DNA of 64,000 bases from Aquimarina pacifica (GTDB lineage Bacteria > Bacteroidota > Bacteroidia > Flavobacteriales > Flavobacteriaceae). Positions 35,774 to 45,149 of this stretch are shown piece after piece. The stretch covers positions 1 to 64,000 of the forward strand of contig NZ_JACC01000025.1 in assembly GCF_000520955.1 (NCBI RefSeq). Reading direction: 5' to 3'. The notes under the pieces were generated by a model. The model was not told the DNA's origin. It searched no databases and saw nothing but the letters and a program-made list of their open reading frames with translations. A program made the translations under genes and the position numbers. Positions within the stretch are counted from its first letter, which is position 1, and every line of letters starts with the position of its first letter.

Positions 35774-38700
35774 ATGGGAATTTTAGATTCTGTATTAAAG
35801 GTATTTGTTGGAGATAAATCCAAAAAAGATATTAAAGAAATCCAACCAAAGGTTGAGCTTATAAAGAAAGCTGAAAAAGAACTGAAAGGCTTATCAAATG
35901 ATGAGCTACGTGCAAAGACAATTAGCTTTAAACAACAAATAAATGAAGCTCGTGCTGATATAAATACAAAAATTACTACACTTACTGAAGAAGCTAACTC
36001 AACAGAGAGCATTGATAGAAAAGAAGATATATACGGAGAAATCGATGCTTTAAAGGAAGAAGCATATCAGGTTACCGAAAAAATATTATCAAAAATTCTT
36101 CCTGAAGCTTTTGCAGTAGTAAAAGAAACTGCTACTAGATTCGCTAACAATGAATTTATCGAAGTAACAGCTTCTGCATATGACAGAGAACTATCTGGAA
36201 CCAAAGAGCATGTTACCCTAAATGATGACATGGCAGTATGGGCTACAAGCTGGGATGCCGCCGGAAAAGAAGTAAAGTGGGATATGATCCACTACGATGT
36301 GCAACTTATTGGTGGTATTGCACTGCATCAAGGAAACGTTGCCGAGATGCAAACCGGTGAAGGAAAAACACTGGTAGCTACGCTTCCGGTATATTTAAAT
36401 GCATTATCAGGTAATGGTGTTCATCTAGTTACTGTAAATAATTATCTTTCACGTCGAGACAGTGAATGGATGGCCCCTATTTTTCAATTTCATGGGCTTA
36501 CCGTTGATTGTATAGATAACCACAAACCTAATTCTGCAGAACGTCGCGCCGCATATAACGCAGATATTACATATGGTACCAATAATGAATTTGGTTTTGA
36601 TTACTTAAGAGATAATATGTCGCATGCACCCGAAGATCTGGTGCAAAGACCTCATAATTATGCAATAATTGATGAAGTAGATTCTGTATTGATAGATGAT
36701 GCACGTACCCCTCTGATAATATCTGGACCTATCCCAAAAGGAGATATTCACGAATTTGATGAACTCAAACCTAAAATATCTGATATAGTTTCGGTACAAC
36801 AAAAATTTCTTACTACGGTTCTAGCAGAAGCTAAAAAATTGATTAAGGAAGGCAACACAAAAGATGGAGGGTTTAAATTATTACAGGTATATCGAGGAAT
36901 TCCTAAAAACAAAGCACTAATTAAGTTTTTAAGTGAAGAGGGAGTCAAAATGTTACTCCAAAAAACTGAAAACTTCTATATGCAAGATAATAATCGAGAA
37001 ATGCATCAAATTGATGCCGATTTATACTATGTAATTGAAGAGAAAAATAATCAAATTGACCTTACCGACAAAGGGATAGAATACCTCTCTGGTAAAGACG
37101 ACCCAGATTTCTTTGTTTTGCCACAAATAGGTATGGAAATAGCCAAAATCGAAGGAGCAGAATTATCCAAAGAAGAAGAGGCAGAAAAGAAAGAAGATCT
37201 TTTTAGAGAATATAGTGTAAAAAGTGAACGAATCCACACCCTACGTCAATTACTGAAAGCGTATTCTTTATTCGAAAAAGATGTAGAATACGTTGTCATG
37301 GACAATAAAGTAAAAATTGTTGATGAACAAACGGGGCGTATTATGGATGGTCGTAGATATAGTGATGGACTACACCAAGCAATAGAAGCAAAAGAAAACG
37401 TAAAAATTGAAGATGCAACTCAGACTTTTGCTACCGTAACATTACAGAACTATTTTAGAATGTATGGCAAATTGTCTGGGATGACTGGTACAGCGGTAAC
37501 TGAGGCAGGAGAGCTTTGGGAAATCTATAAATTAGATGTTGTAGAAATCCCTACAAATCGCCCTATTGCAAGACATGATAGAGAAGATCTAGTATACAAA
37601 ACAAAACGAGAAAAATACAATGCGGTTATAGAGCAAGTCACAGCACTATCGCAAGCCGGAAGACCCGTATTAATTGGTACGACTTCTGTAGAAATTTCAG
37701 AATTACTAGGTAGAATGCTTACCATTCGAAAAGTCCCTCATAATGTACTAAATGCAAAACTTCATAAAAAAGAAGCTGACATCGTTGCAGAAGCAGGGCA
37801 TGCAGGTATCGTGACAATTGCAACTAACATGGCCGGTCGTGGTACCGATATAAAATTATCCGACGAAGTCAAAGCTGCCGGTGGACTTGCAATTATTGGT
37901 ACTGAGCGTCATGATTCTCGTCGTGTTGATAGACAGTTACGAGGACGTGCCGGTAGACAAGGAGATCCAGGAAGTTCTCAGTTTTATGTATCACTAGAAG
38001 ATAATCTTATGAGATTATTTGGTTCTGAGCGTATTGCCAAAATGATGGACCGAATGGGACTAAAAGAAGGAGAAGTTATTCAACATTCTATGATCTCTAA
38101 ATCTATAGAAAGAGCACAGAAAAAGGTTGAAGAAAATAACTTTGGCGTACGTAAGCGACTTTTGGAATATGATGATGTAATGAACGCACAACGTGAAGTA
38201 GTCTACAAAAGGCGTTATCATGCACTATTTGGAGAACGTCTTCGAGTAGATATTGCTAATATGATCTATGATACCGTAGAGGTAATTACCGAAGGAAATA
38301 AAAACGCACAAGACTACAAAAACTTTGAGTTCGAATTAATTCGATATTTCTCAATGAGTAGTCCAATTTCATCTGAGGAATTTGAAAAAATGGACCCTCA
38401 AAAGATTAGTGCAGAAGTATACAAAGTAGCCTACGAGCATTATCAGGATAAAATGATACGTAATGCACAGACTGCCTACCCAGTAATCAAACAAGTATAT
38501 GAAGATCCAGAAAGTAAATATGAGCGTATTTTGGTACCTTTTACTGATGGTGTAAAAAGTATAAATGTTGCTACTGATTTACAAAAAGCGTATGAATCAG
38601 AAGGAAAACAGTTAATTACTGATTTTGAAAAAAATATTACTCTGGCAATTATCGATGACACCTGGAAAACGCATCTTCGAAAAATGGATGAATTAAAACA

Positions 38701-39130
38701 AAGTGTACAATTAGCGGTTCATGAGCAAAAGGATCCTTTATTAATTTATAAATTTGAAGCCTTTGAATTATTCAAAGCTATGATAGAAGAGGTGAATAAG
38801 GATGTTATTTCTTTCTTATTCAAAGGAGAACTACCTACAGGTAACTCTCAAGACATTTCTGAAGCTAGACAGGTAAGACGAAAAGAAAAATTCGAAACAT
38901 CTAAAGAAGAAATACCAAATATGGATGAGCGTGCCGCTCAAAATAGAGCTGCAGGTGAAACACAAGGACAGCCCCAAGTAACAGAAACAATCGTCCGTGA
39001 ACAGCCAAAAATAGGGCGTAATGATAGAGTAACTATTAAGCATGTAATGAGTGGAGAAAGTAAGGTTGTAAAATACAAACAAGCTATTCCATTAATAGAA
39101 AAAGGAGAATGGGTCCTTGTAAATGATTAA
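35774..39130 (+). CDS. secA: Preprotein translocase ATPase SecA
   Basis: The motor of Sec protein export, 1118 residues. Walker A (MQTGEGKT) is at about residues 192-199, roughly 90 residues later than in E. coli SecA because of an insertion after about residue 55. The DEVDSVLIDDARTPLIISG motif, the PPXD region, the TNMAGRGTDIKL helicase segment and the RRVDRQLRGRAGRQGDPGSSQFY motif are present. A further insertion lies around residues 335-420. The C-terminal Zn-binding tail (CxCxSG) is missing; the protein ends in IPLIEKGEWVLVND. Expression may be controlled by the structured leader, and a strong terminator follows. Confidence 0.98.
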   Translation: MGILDSVLKVFVGDKSKKDIKEIQPKVELIKKAEKELKGLSNDELRAKTISFKQQINEARADINTKITTLTEEANSTESIDRKEDIYGEIDALKEEAYQVTEKILSKILPEAFAVVKETATRFANNEFIEVTASAYDRELSGTKEHVTLNDDMAVWATSWDAAGKEVKWDMIHYDVQLIGGIALHQGNVAEMQTGEGKTLVATLPVYLNALSGNGVHLVTVNNYLSRRDSEWMAPIFQFHGLTVDCIDNHKPNSAERRAAYNADITYGTNNEFGFDYLRDNMSHAPEDLVQRPHNYAIIDEVDSVLIDDARTPLIISGPIPKGDIHEFDELKPKISDIVSVQQKFLTTVLAEAKKLIKEGNTKDGGFKLLQVYRGIPKNKALIKFLSEEGVKMLLQKTENFYMQDNNREMHQIDADLYYVIEEKNNQIDLTDKGIEYLSGKDDPDFFVLPQIGMEIAKIEGAELSKEEEAEKKEDLFREYSVKSERIHTLRQLLKAYSLFEKDVEYVVMDNKVKIVDEQTGRIMDGRRYSDGLHQAIEAKENVKIEDATQTFATVTLQNYFRMYGKLSGMTGTAVTEAGELWEIYKLDVVEIPTNRPIARHDREDLVYKTKREKYNAVIEQVTALSQAGRPVLIGTTSVEISELLGRMLTIRKVPHNVLNAKLHKKEADIVAEAGHAGIVTIATNMAGRGTDIKLSDEVKAAGGLAIIGTERHDSRRVDRQLRGRAGRQGDPGSSQFYVSLEDNLMRLFGSERIAKMMDRMGLKEGEVIQHSMISKSIERAQKKVEENNFGVRKRLLEYDDVMNAQREVVYKRRYHALFGERLRVDIANMIYDTVEVITEGNKNAQDYKNFEFELIRYFSMSSPISSEEFEKMDPQKISAEVYKVAYEHYQDKMIRNAQTAYPVIKQVYEDPESKYERILVPFTDGVKSINVATDLQKAYESEGKQLITDFEKNITLAIIDDTWKTHLRKMDELKQSVQLAVHEQKDPLLIYKFEAFELFKAMIEEVNKDVISFLFKGELPTGNSQDISEARQVRRKEKFETSKEEIPNMDERAAQNRAAGETQGQPQVTETIVREQPKIGRNDRVTIKHVMSGESKVVKYKQAIPLIEKGEWVLVND

Positions 39131-39157
39131 TCCAAAATAGTCTATTTTTAAATATCT

Positions 39158-39190
39158 AAAAAACCTGAAGTCGACTTCAGGTTTTTTTTA
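39158..39190. terminator. Terminator of secA
   Basis: AAAAAACCTGAAGTC is directly followed by its complement GACTTCAGGTTTTTT, with a T-run of eight. A perfect stem with minimal loop; it can also act on the convergent M23 gene. Confidence 0.9.
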
Positions 39191-39279
39191 TTTACTATAA
39201 ATACTTATTTAAATAAAAATACCTCTACTTTAATGTACTCCAATGTAAACATATAAAAGTCCTGAAATTATAGTACAAA

Positions 39280-39972
39280 CTAATATATTTTTAAAAGAAG
39301 ATTAGGATCCGGACAGTTTTGAAGATAAAATGCTATGTCTGATTTATTAGAGACTCCTGGATAATCTCCTATATTCCCCTGAATATCCTTAATGATCTGA
39401 AAATGTAAATGAGGTGCATATTCTCCATTAACATCTGCATCACCGAGATAACCAATTGTATCACCAACACTAATCTCTTCACCAATCATTGTTTTTGATA
39501 AAGAATCTATTGTCAAGTGACCATATAGGGTGTAGAAAACAACATCATCATATTGATGTTCTAAAATAATTGTAGGACCATAATCACCATAATTATCATT
39601 ATTATTGAAGCTATGGATTTTACCACATAGCGGCGAAAGGACGGCCGTATTTGCGTTACACCAAAGATCTATCCCTAAATGTATATTACGCTCTTTATTA
39701 ACATCCTGTTGATTAAAATGAGTACTTCTCTTATAGATACCTCGTTTTTCATTATAACCGCCATATGCTACTTGCGCGTCATTAACCTCTAAAAACTTTC
39801 GTATATATTGTTCAAATGACCTTGCACAAGATATATCAACAGTATTCAGTTCTTTATTAGTAATTGACAAATCTATAAGAGCATACTGTTCCTTAGGTAA
39901 AGATGAAATGATTGGCATAAACCCATTAGACAAACCACTAATAAATTCTGAGAACGCTTCTATTTTTATCAT
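39280..39972 (-). CDS. M23-family metallopeptidase, no signal peptide
   Basis: A 230-residue protein with a LytM/M23 peptidase domain. First zinc ligands are in HLGIDLWCN (His and Asp), the structural YGHLT motif follows, and the HLHFQI motif closes the site. M23 enzymes cut peptidoglycan peptide cross-links. The domain covers about residues 90-225; the N-terminal 85 residues are unfamiliar. The ATG at 39972 is chosen over a GTG at 39981. Neither gives a signal peptide or membrane helix, so how the enzyme would reach the wall is unclear. Confidence 0.85.
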   Translation of the reverse strand: MIKIEAFSEFISGLSNGFMPIISSLPKEQYALIDLSITNKELNTVDISCARSFEQYIRKFLEVNDAQVAYGGYNEKRGIYKRSTHFNQQDVNKERNIHLGIDLWCNANTAVLSPLCGKIHSFNNNDNYGDYGPTIILEHQYDDVVFYTLYGHLTIDSLSKTMIGEEISVGDTIGYLGDADVNGEYAPHLHFQIIKDIQGNIGDYPGVSNKSDIAFYLQNCPDPNLLLKIY

Positions 39973-40130
39973 AATTAACACGTATAAATCAAATCAAAGT
40001 TAACCCAATAGCCATAGAAATCAAACCCAAAAAATATCAAAAAAACAACCAGTTTAGCAAATTCATGTTTTTTTAGAAAATATATTAAATCTAAATTTTT
40101 ACGGGATAATCATTCTATAAACTAGAAAAT

Positions 40131-40163
40131 AAAAAAACCTTTCTTAGTACAAGAAAGGTTTTC
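40131..40163 (-). terminator. Terminator of the duplicated secreted-protein gene
   Basis: AAAACCTTTCTT/AAGAAAGGTTTT with a 5-nt loop; on the minus strand a T-run (TTTTTTTATT) follows. It lies 24 bp after the stop codon at 40186. Confidence 0.85.
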
Positions 40164-40185
40164 ATTAAAAGTTATATAATATATC

Positions 40186-40827
40186 TTACATGTCCGCTAT
40201 ATGGTTGCTATCAGAGAATTTTTCTATTACTACAGAATCACCTTTATCATTTTCTAAAACATATAATCCTTCTGGTAATTGACTCATATCCACAAAACCT
40301 ACGGTTTTAGAAAGAATATGAACTGTATTTTTTACCTCAAATAATTTAATCTTATCTCCTTCTTCAAATTCTAACACAGTAACCACATCGCCTTCACGTG
40401 AAATATGTAAAATATTAGATTCATTGTTATCATAATATTTTATAAACTCTTTTTCTGTATTAAAATCAGAAACTCCACGTGCTCTCTCACTATCATGCGC
40501 TAAAACAAATTCTTCTTCAATGTTTTCCTCAACACCTTCGATCATTAAATTTTCCTCTAAACGTTCTATAACAATAGATTTTCCATTATTATCTTCAAGT
40601 AAATAAGAACCTAACGGTAACTGACTAAGATCAATTTCTCCGTGAGTCTTCGACAAAATATGATCACCTGTTTCTACTTCAAATAATTTAATCTTATCTC
40701 CTTCATTAAAATCAACAACCAAAACAACTAAACCTTCTTTTACAACTTCTAACGACTCATTAGAATCATTAGCATATGTACTTACAAATAAAAACAGACT
40801 AGATATATAAAGTATAAATTTTATCAT
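40186..40827 (-). CDS. Secreted protein with internal duplication
   Basis: A 213-residue exported protein (signal peptide MIKFILYISSLFLFVSTYA). Two copies of a roughly 60-residue module are clear: the first (about 30-92) and second (about 145-207) share EGDKIKLFEV, HILSKT-x-G, (D/M)-(L/M)-SQLP-x-G-x-Y-(L/V)-LE and VIE. The fold (a DLSQLPLGSYLLE turn and final VVIEKF strand) resembles T9SS-type C-terminal domains, but the lysine-rich KKFIK-like end of those is missing. Function unknown. It has a terminator directly after it. Confidence 0.7.
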   Translation of the reverse strand: MIKFILYISSLFLFVSTYANDSNESLEVVKEGLVVLVVDFNEGDKIKLFEVETGDHILSKTHGEIDLSQLPLGSYLLEDNNGKSIVIERLEENLMIEGVEENIEEEFVLAHDSERARGVSDFNTEKEFIKYYDNNESNILHISREGDVVTVLEFEEGDKIKLFEVKNTVHILSKTVGFVDMSQLPEGLYVLENDKGDSVVIEKFSDSNHIADM

Positions 40828-41291
40828 ATTGATTGTTTATTTGAGTAATGGATTATAGTGGTACACTTACGGCATTACCTTACAATTATATTAATTAATT
40901 ACTTTCAAACAAACTAAAAACCAGTATTTTAGACTAAACGACTTAGATATTCGATAAAAAACACATGTGTGTGTAAAAAAAACACAAGTTATTGATATTC
41001 AATTATTTAAAAAATAAAACTTAACAAAAACACGATAAAAAACAAAATAGAAGCGATGAAAGGAGTGAATCTAACATAATTGTATCTTTTTACATCAATC
41101 AAAATATTGTTTTGCAATAAAACAAACTCAAAAAAAACTCCTCTTAATACTATCGTAAAGAATTACAAAACCGAACCATAAAATCATTTTATAGCTAGAT
41201 TAAGATATAACAAAAGCCCTATCGGTCTCAGTGAGATAGGGCTTTTATTGAATTAACACTACAATTATACAATTACATTACTATGAAAAAC
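40828..41291. other. 464-bp gap with a terminator
   Basis: It contains the minus-strand terminator at 41212-41247. An ACACATGTGT palindrome (40961-40970) lies about 135 bp before the 40827 start, a possible regulator site with weak support. Nothing else was seen. Confidence 0.4.
41212..41247 (-). terminator. Terminator of the ECF/anti-sigma operon
   Basis: AAAAGCCCTATC (41212-41223) pairs with GATAGGGCTTTT (41235-41246), an 11-nt loop between; it lies 45 bp after the stop at 41292. Confidence 0.85.
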
Positions 41292-42680
41292 TTATTTATT
41301 TTGTAATACCACTTCGCTAAACTTGGCATTAATGGTAATCATTTTATCGGTACTACGTGTATTTTGATATCCACTTATAAATTCATTACCAAAATTCTTT
41401 CTAACATTAATATCTAGACTTGGTGGTAAAGAAATTACACTTTGTGCTCCACTGTATGCTAAGTTAAATGCTGTTTTGGGTAGCTTTAACTTAAAATCAC
41501 TATTCTGAACGACAAGATCTAATGTAGAAAATGACTCTCCCAAATTTGCTATGGTAATAACTCCAAAGCTTCCTGAGATTGCAGCATTTTCATTTAGTTG
41601 CTGTATATAGATATTACTTGAATCTGCATTAACAAGAAGGTTTTTCGCATTCTGAATCCTACAGTTCTTTACATAATTCACTACCAATCTACCTTCATTC
41701 CATTCTTTAACTACAACTGGTGAATAAGAAGCTTTTATAAAAGTCTTTTTCCCATCTATACTATTTGCTGAAAGTTTTGTGTGCGATAATGACGCAATCA
41801 CATTATTTGATTTTTCTGCTAATTGTACATCTCCGTGACGCGTATTTAATCTAAGTCTTGCTTCCTTAGGGATCAAAACCTTAATAACTTTATGCGTATT
41901 ATTAGTTGTTTTATTGCTAGTACTATACCTTCTATAGACAGTAACATTACCTGTCCCTTTTTGTTGATTCTCTATATCTTTAATAAGCTGAGAAGCCCAA
42001 GCATCCATCTGCTTTTCATATTGCTTTCCCCAATTTTGCGCTACAATATTTTCGTTATCTATAATCGACTCAGATGTATTCTCAAATTGTTTTGCCCAGA
42101 TTTTTTTCTCTTTATTTACATCTTCTGTAAATTTTTCACGTATTTGATTTTCCCACTGCTGAATATATTTTTCATCATCATTTGCCAATTGCTGATTCCC
42201 GTAATTTACATTAGAATGATTCTTTGACAATGCATTAGGCATTGGATTCTTAAGAATGTTCTCCATAATGGGACCTAGCATATCTGTAATCATAGGGCCT
42301 AATAGTCTCAATTCTTGCAAGTTTTTGTCCATTCGAGTACTAGAAGAAGTTACACTTCTACTCCATAAATTACCTGCTGCAGAATTTATAGTTACCTCTT
42401 GATTATCTCCAATAACGTTTACTTGCCAGTTATCTAGAATACGTTGCGTATTTTCGTCAGATAAGTCACCGCCTTCAAGATATGCTTCTATAGCTATTGT
42501 GTTCTTGTTCCATGTTTCAAAAACTATACTGGTATGACTTGTGTTAAGCTTTACTACAACATCTTTATTTACCGTTAGTTTTTCACTCAATTTAGTATGC
42601 TTTTCCTGAGCCCATAAGCCCGCACAACACAAAACACTCAGTGTAAAAATATTAAGCTTGTATTTCATTGTAATTTTCAT
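41292..42680 (-). CDS. DUF4097-like secreted protein in ECF operon
   Basis: About 462 residues with a signal peptide (core YKLNIFTLSVLCCAGLWAQ). The middle has long helical, Gln/Glu/Lys-rich stretches (about 110-230). The C-terminal 200 residues are a repetitive beta region (LRLNTRHGDVQLAEKSNNV ... NSIDGKKTFIKAS ... SSNIYIQQLNENAAISGSFG) like the DUF4097 'putative adhesin' beta-helix. The ATG at 42680 is used; 42668 is also possible and a TTG at 42686 less likely. It overlaps the anti-sigma gene end, so it belongs to the sigma operon and may sense or protect the envelope. Confidence 0.75.
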   Translation of the reverse strand: MKITMKYKLNIFTLSVLCCAGLWAQEKHTKLSEKLTVNKDVVVKLNTSHTSIVFETWNKNTIAIEAYLEGGDLSDENTQRILDNWQVNVIGDNQEVTINSAAGNLWSRSVTSSSTRMDKNLQELRLLGPMITDMLGPIMENILKNPMPNALSKNHSNVNYGNQQLANDDEKYIQQWENQIREKFTEDVNKEKKIWAKQFENTSESIIDNENIVAQNWGKQYEKQMDAWASQLIKDIENQQKGTGNVTVYRRYSTSNKTTNNTHKVIKVLIPKEARLRLNTRHGDVQLAEKSNNVIASLSHTKLSANSIDGKKTFIKASYSPVVVKEWNEGRLVVNYVKNCRIQNAKNLLVNADSSNIYIQQLNENAAISGSFGVITIANLGESFSTLDLVVQNSDFKLKLPKTAFNLAYSGAQSVISLPPSLDINVRKNFGNEFISGYQNTRSTDKMITINAKFSEVVLQNK

Positions 42681-43266
42681 TTTCAATACGCTCTAATTCT
42701 TCTAATTTATCTTTTAACCTGCTCAAAAGAGATAACCTAATCGTTAAGTTTTCCATCATAGCCTCAATACTTTGAACATTAGGCCCCACTTCTATTAGCT
42801 CTCTATTTAAGTTTTGATATTCATTATCAAGGTTATTCAACCTTTTCTTAAAACTCTCAACTAATTCTCGATTCGAATCATCTATTGTTATCTTGGATAA
42901 TTGAAATTTTATACTTGTAAGTATATTATTCTCTACTTCTCCGTATTCTGGCGAAATCTCAGCCAAAGTAGAAGACTGCTTAGGCAACACCATAGTTGCA
43001 TTCTTCACTGTAGAATTTGCTACATTAACTACCTCTACTCCTTCACCTGTTCCTTCAGAAAATTGTGTAAAAGTTAATAATGAGATAGAAAAAATCACGA
43101 CTACGCTTGCTGCAATTTTCACCCATTTGAAATTAAAATTCTTATTATTAACCTCAGGGAGTTCTTTTTCTAATCTATCCATAAAGCGATCTCTATGCCC
43201 ATCACTTATAGATTCTATAGGAATTTGTTTATCCCGTCTCAACAGCTCTCTAATATCCTGTGCCAT
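42652..43266 (-). CDS. Putative anti-sigma factor, single-pass
   Basis: A 204-residue protein with an N-terminal cytoplasmic part (IRELLRRDKQIPIESISDGHR), one membrane helix (WVKIAASVVVIFSISLLTF, about 48-66) and a periplasmic coiled coil (KKRLNNLDNEYQNLNRELIEV; MMENLTIRLSLLSRLKDKLEELERI). No Cys-His zinc motif is seen. Its start overlaps the ECF sigma gene by 17 bp and its end overlaps the next gene, typical of a cotranslated sigma/anti-sigma pair. The role is inferred from context. Confidence 0.75.
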   Translation of the reverse strand: MAQDIRELLRRDKQIPIESISDGHRDRFMDRLEKELPEVNNKNFNFKWVKIAASVVVIFSISLLTFTQFSEGTGEGVEVVNVANSTVKNATMVLPKQSSTLAEISPEYGEVENNILTSIKFQLSKITIDDSNRELVESFKKRLNNLDNEYQNLNRELIEVGPNVQSIEAMMENLTIRLSLLSRLKDKLEELERIENENYNEIQA

Positions 43267-43795
43267 CTCTCAAATGTTTTAATTGTTCTTGCAGTTGTTT
43301 TTTACCTCTATGTACTAATGTCCTTGAAGAAACGGGTGTAATATCCAAAATTTCACTTATCTCATTATGGTCATAGCCTTCTATTAAAAATAACATCACC
43401 GCATATTTATATTTTTCTGGAAGTTTTTCTATTGCTCTTTTTACTTCATCAACGGTAACAGAATCAGAAACCGACCAATCATTTTGATCTTCAACTGTAG
43501 TCATCACCTGCTCATTTATTGCTACCATATTCATTTTCTTCGCTTTTAGCATATCAATGCTTTTATTAATTACAATTCTCTTAAGCCAAGCACCAAAAGT
43601 TACATCTCCAGTAAATTGATGAAGTCTTGTAAATGCTTTTATAAAAGATTCTTGCATAGCTTCCTCTGCCTCAAATGGGTCCTTAAGAAATCGCAGCGCT
43701 ACATAATACATACCATCACAGTATTTATTATAGAGCTTCATTTGTGCTCTACGATCGTTTGACCTACATTGTTCTATTAGCTCGCTTTGTAACAA
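43250..43795 (-). CDS. ECF sigma factor
   Basis: A 181-residue sigma-70 factor: region 2 (RAQMKLYNKYCDGMYYVALRFL ... EAMQESFIKAFTRLHQF in outline) and region 4 (AIEKLPEKYKYAVMLFLIEG ... NEISEILDITPVSSRTLVHRGKKQL in outline). The start is a TTG at 43795: no in-frame ATG precedes region 2 and the nearest upstream stop is at 43829-43831. It leads the operon with an anti-sigma and a secreted DUF4097-like protein. Confidence 0.92.
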   Translation of the reverse strand: MLQSELIEQCRSNDRRAQMKLYNKYCDGMYYVALRFLKDPFEAEEAMQESFIKAFTRLHQFTGDVTFGAWLKRIVINKSIDMLKAKKMNMVAINEQVMTTVEDQNDWSVSDSVTVDEVKRAIEKLPEKYKYAVMLFLIEGYDHNEISEILDITPVSSRTLVHRGKKQLQEQLKHLRDGTGY

Positions 43796-44040
43796 ACTCT
43801 TCCTATTTTTCTGGTTAGTGATAATTTCTTAAAACTGTTCTAAATCGTATTCATTTTTAAAGACGGGAGCATATAGTCCCTGTTGCAAAATTATCAATAA
43901 TAATCTCACAATCCTAAACAATCAACTGATCAACAAACACTTAAACAAAAAACAATTATAAAACTACCCAATTAATAACTTTTTCTTTTCTTATGAATGA
44001 ATAAACTGAAAGCAATCTCATTTAAAAAAAAGTAATTTTA

Positions 44041-44048
44041 TAACTTTG
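44041..44048 (+). promoter_or_regulatory. Candidate -7 box of meaB
   Basis: TAACTTTG matches TAnnTTTG exactly and lies 16 bp before the GTG start. The TTG box is missing at standard spacing. Confidence 0.4.
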
Positions 44049-44064
44049 TTTTTAAAGCAAAACT

Positions 44065-45141
44065 GTGCCTACAGATCCTAATACAAATAAAGACGTATCC
44101 CAAGAAGCTATTTCTCTTGCGAGTAATCAAGCTATTCATCGATTCAAAAAATCCCAACAAAAAGAACTGTCTGTACAAGAACTTGCTGCTGCCATTCTAA
44201 AAAGTGACACGACTTCTTTAAGCAAAGGAATTACTCTACTAGAAAGCACAAAACCAAGTCACAACCAAAAAGCACAAGAACTTATCGAAACTTGTCTTCC
44301 GCATGCAAACAACTCAGTAAGAATAGGAATTACAGGAGTCCCTGGTGTAGGCAAAAGCACTTTTATAGAAACACTAGGGAGCCTTTTAATAAAAAAAGGG
44401 AAAAAAGTAGCTGTATTGGCCATTGATCCATCTAGTACTATTTCGCATGGCAGTATATTGGGTGACAAGACAAGGATGGAATCTTTGGTTCGATCTCCCA
44501 TGGCCTTTATACGTCCTTCCCCTTCGGGAAAATCTCTTGGTGGTGTTGCTCAAAAAACTAGAGAATCCATTGTTCTTTGTGAAGCTGCAGGATACGATAT
44601 CATTATTATCGAAACTGTTGGCGTAGGACAAAGTGAAACTGCAGTACACAGTATGGTAGATTTCTTTTTACTATTAAAACTTGCTGGTGCAGGCGATGAA
44701 CTACAAGGAATTAAACGCGGAATTATAGAAATGGCCGATGCGATAATAATTAATAAAGCGGATGGAGATAATCTACTCCCAGCAAAAAAAGCAAAAAATC
44801 AATTCAGTAAAGCTCTGCACTTATATCCCCTAGCTGAAAATAGTTGGTCTCCAGAGGTACAAATATGTAGTGCTCTAGAAGGGAGTGGAATTGATGATAT
44901 CTGGCAATTAATTTTGAAATATGTAAAAACTACTTCTCAGAATGGTTTTTTTGAAAAAAATAGAATGCAACAAAATGAATTTTGGCTACTACAGACTATA
45001 GAAGATCAATTAAAAAGTTCATTTTATAATCATCCAAAAATCACACGTCTTCTATCAGAAAAAATAACAGCAATGCGAGACTATAAGATCACACCTTTTG
45101 CTGCAGCAAAACATATTTTGGATATTTATAAAAATCTATAA
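44065..45141 (+). CDS. meaB: Methylmalonyl-CoA mutase GTPase MeaB
   Basis: A 358-residue SIMIBI-class GTPase (MeaB/ArgK) that guards cofactor loading and repair of adenosylcobalamin-dependent methylmalonyl-CoA mutase. The P-loop GVPGVGKST, AIDPSS switch, the ETVGVGQSE motif and NKADGDN are present. The start is a GTG, since an in-frame stop (44053-44055) lies 9 bp upstream. No mutase gene lies nearby, but the PduO-type adenosyltransferase 9 kb away fits the same pathway. It converges with the PagL-like gene with an 8-bp gap. Confidence 0.95.
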   Translation: MPTDPNTNKDVSQEAISLASNQAIHRFKKSQQKELSVQELAAAILKSDTTSLSKGITLLESTKPSHNQKAQELIETCLPHANNSVRIGITGVPGVGKSTFIETLGSLLIKKGKKVAVLAIDPSSTISHGSILGDKTRMESLVRSPMAFIRPSPSGKSLGGVAQKTRESIVLCEAAGYDIIIIETVGVGQSETAVHSMVDFFLLLKLAGAGDELQGIKRGIIEMADAIIINKADGDNLLPAKKAKNQFSKALHLYPLAENSWSPEVQICSALEGSGIDDIWQLILKYVKTTSQNGFFEKNRMQQNEFWLLQTIEDQLKSSFYNHPKITRLLSEKITAMRDYKITPFAAAKHILDIYKNL

Positions 45142-45149
45142 AACATATC

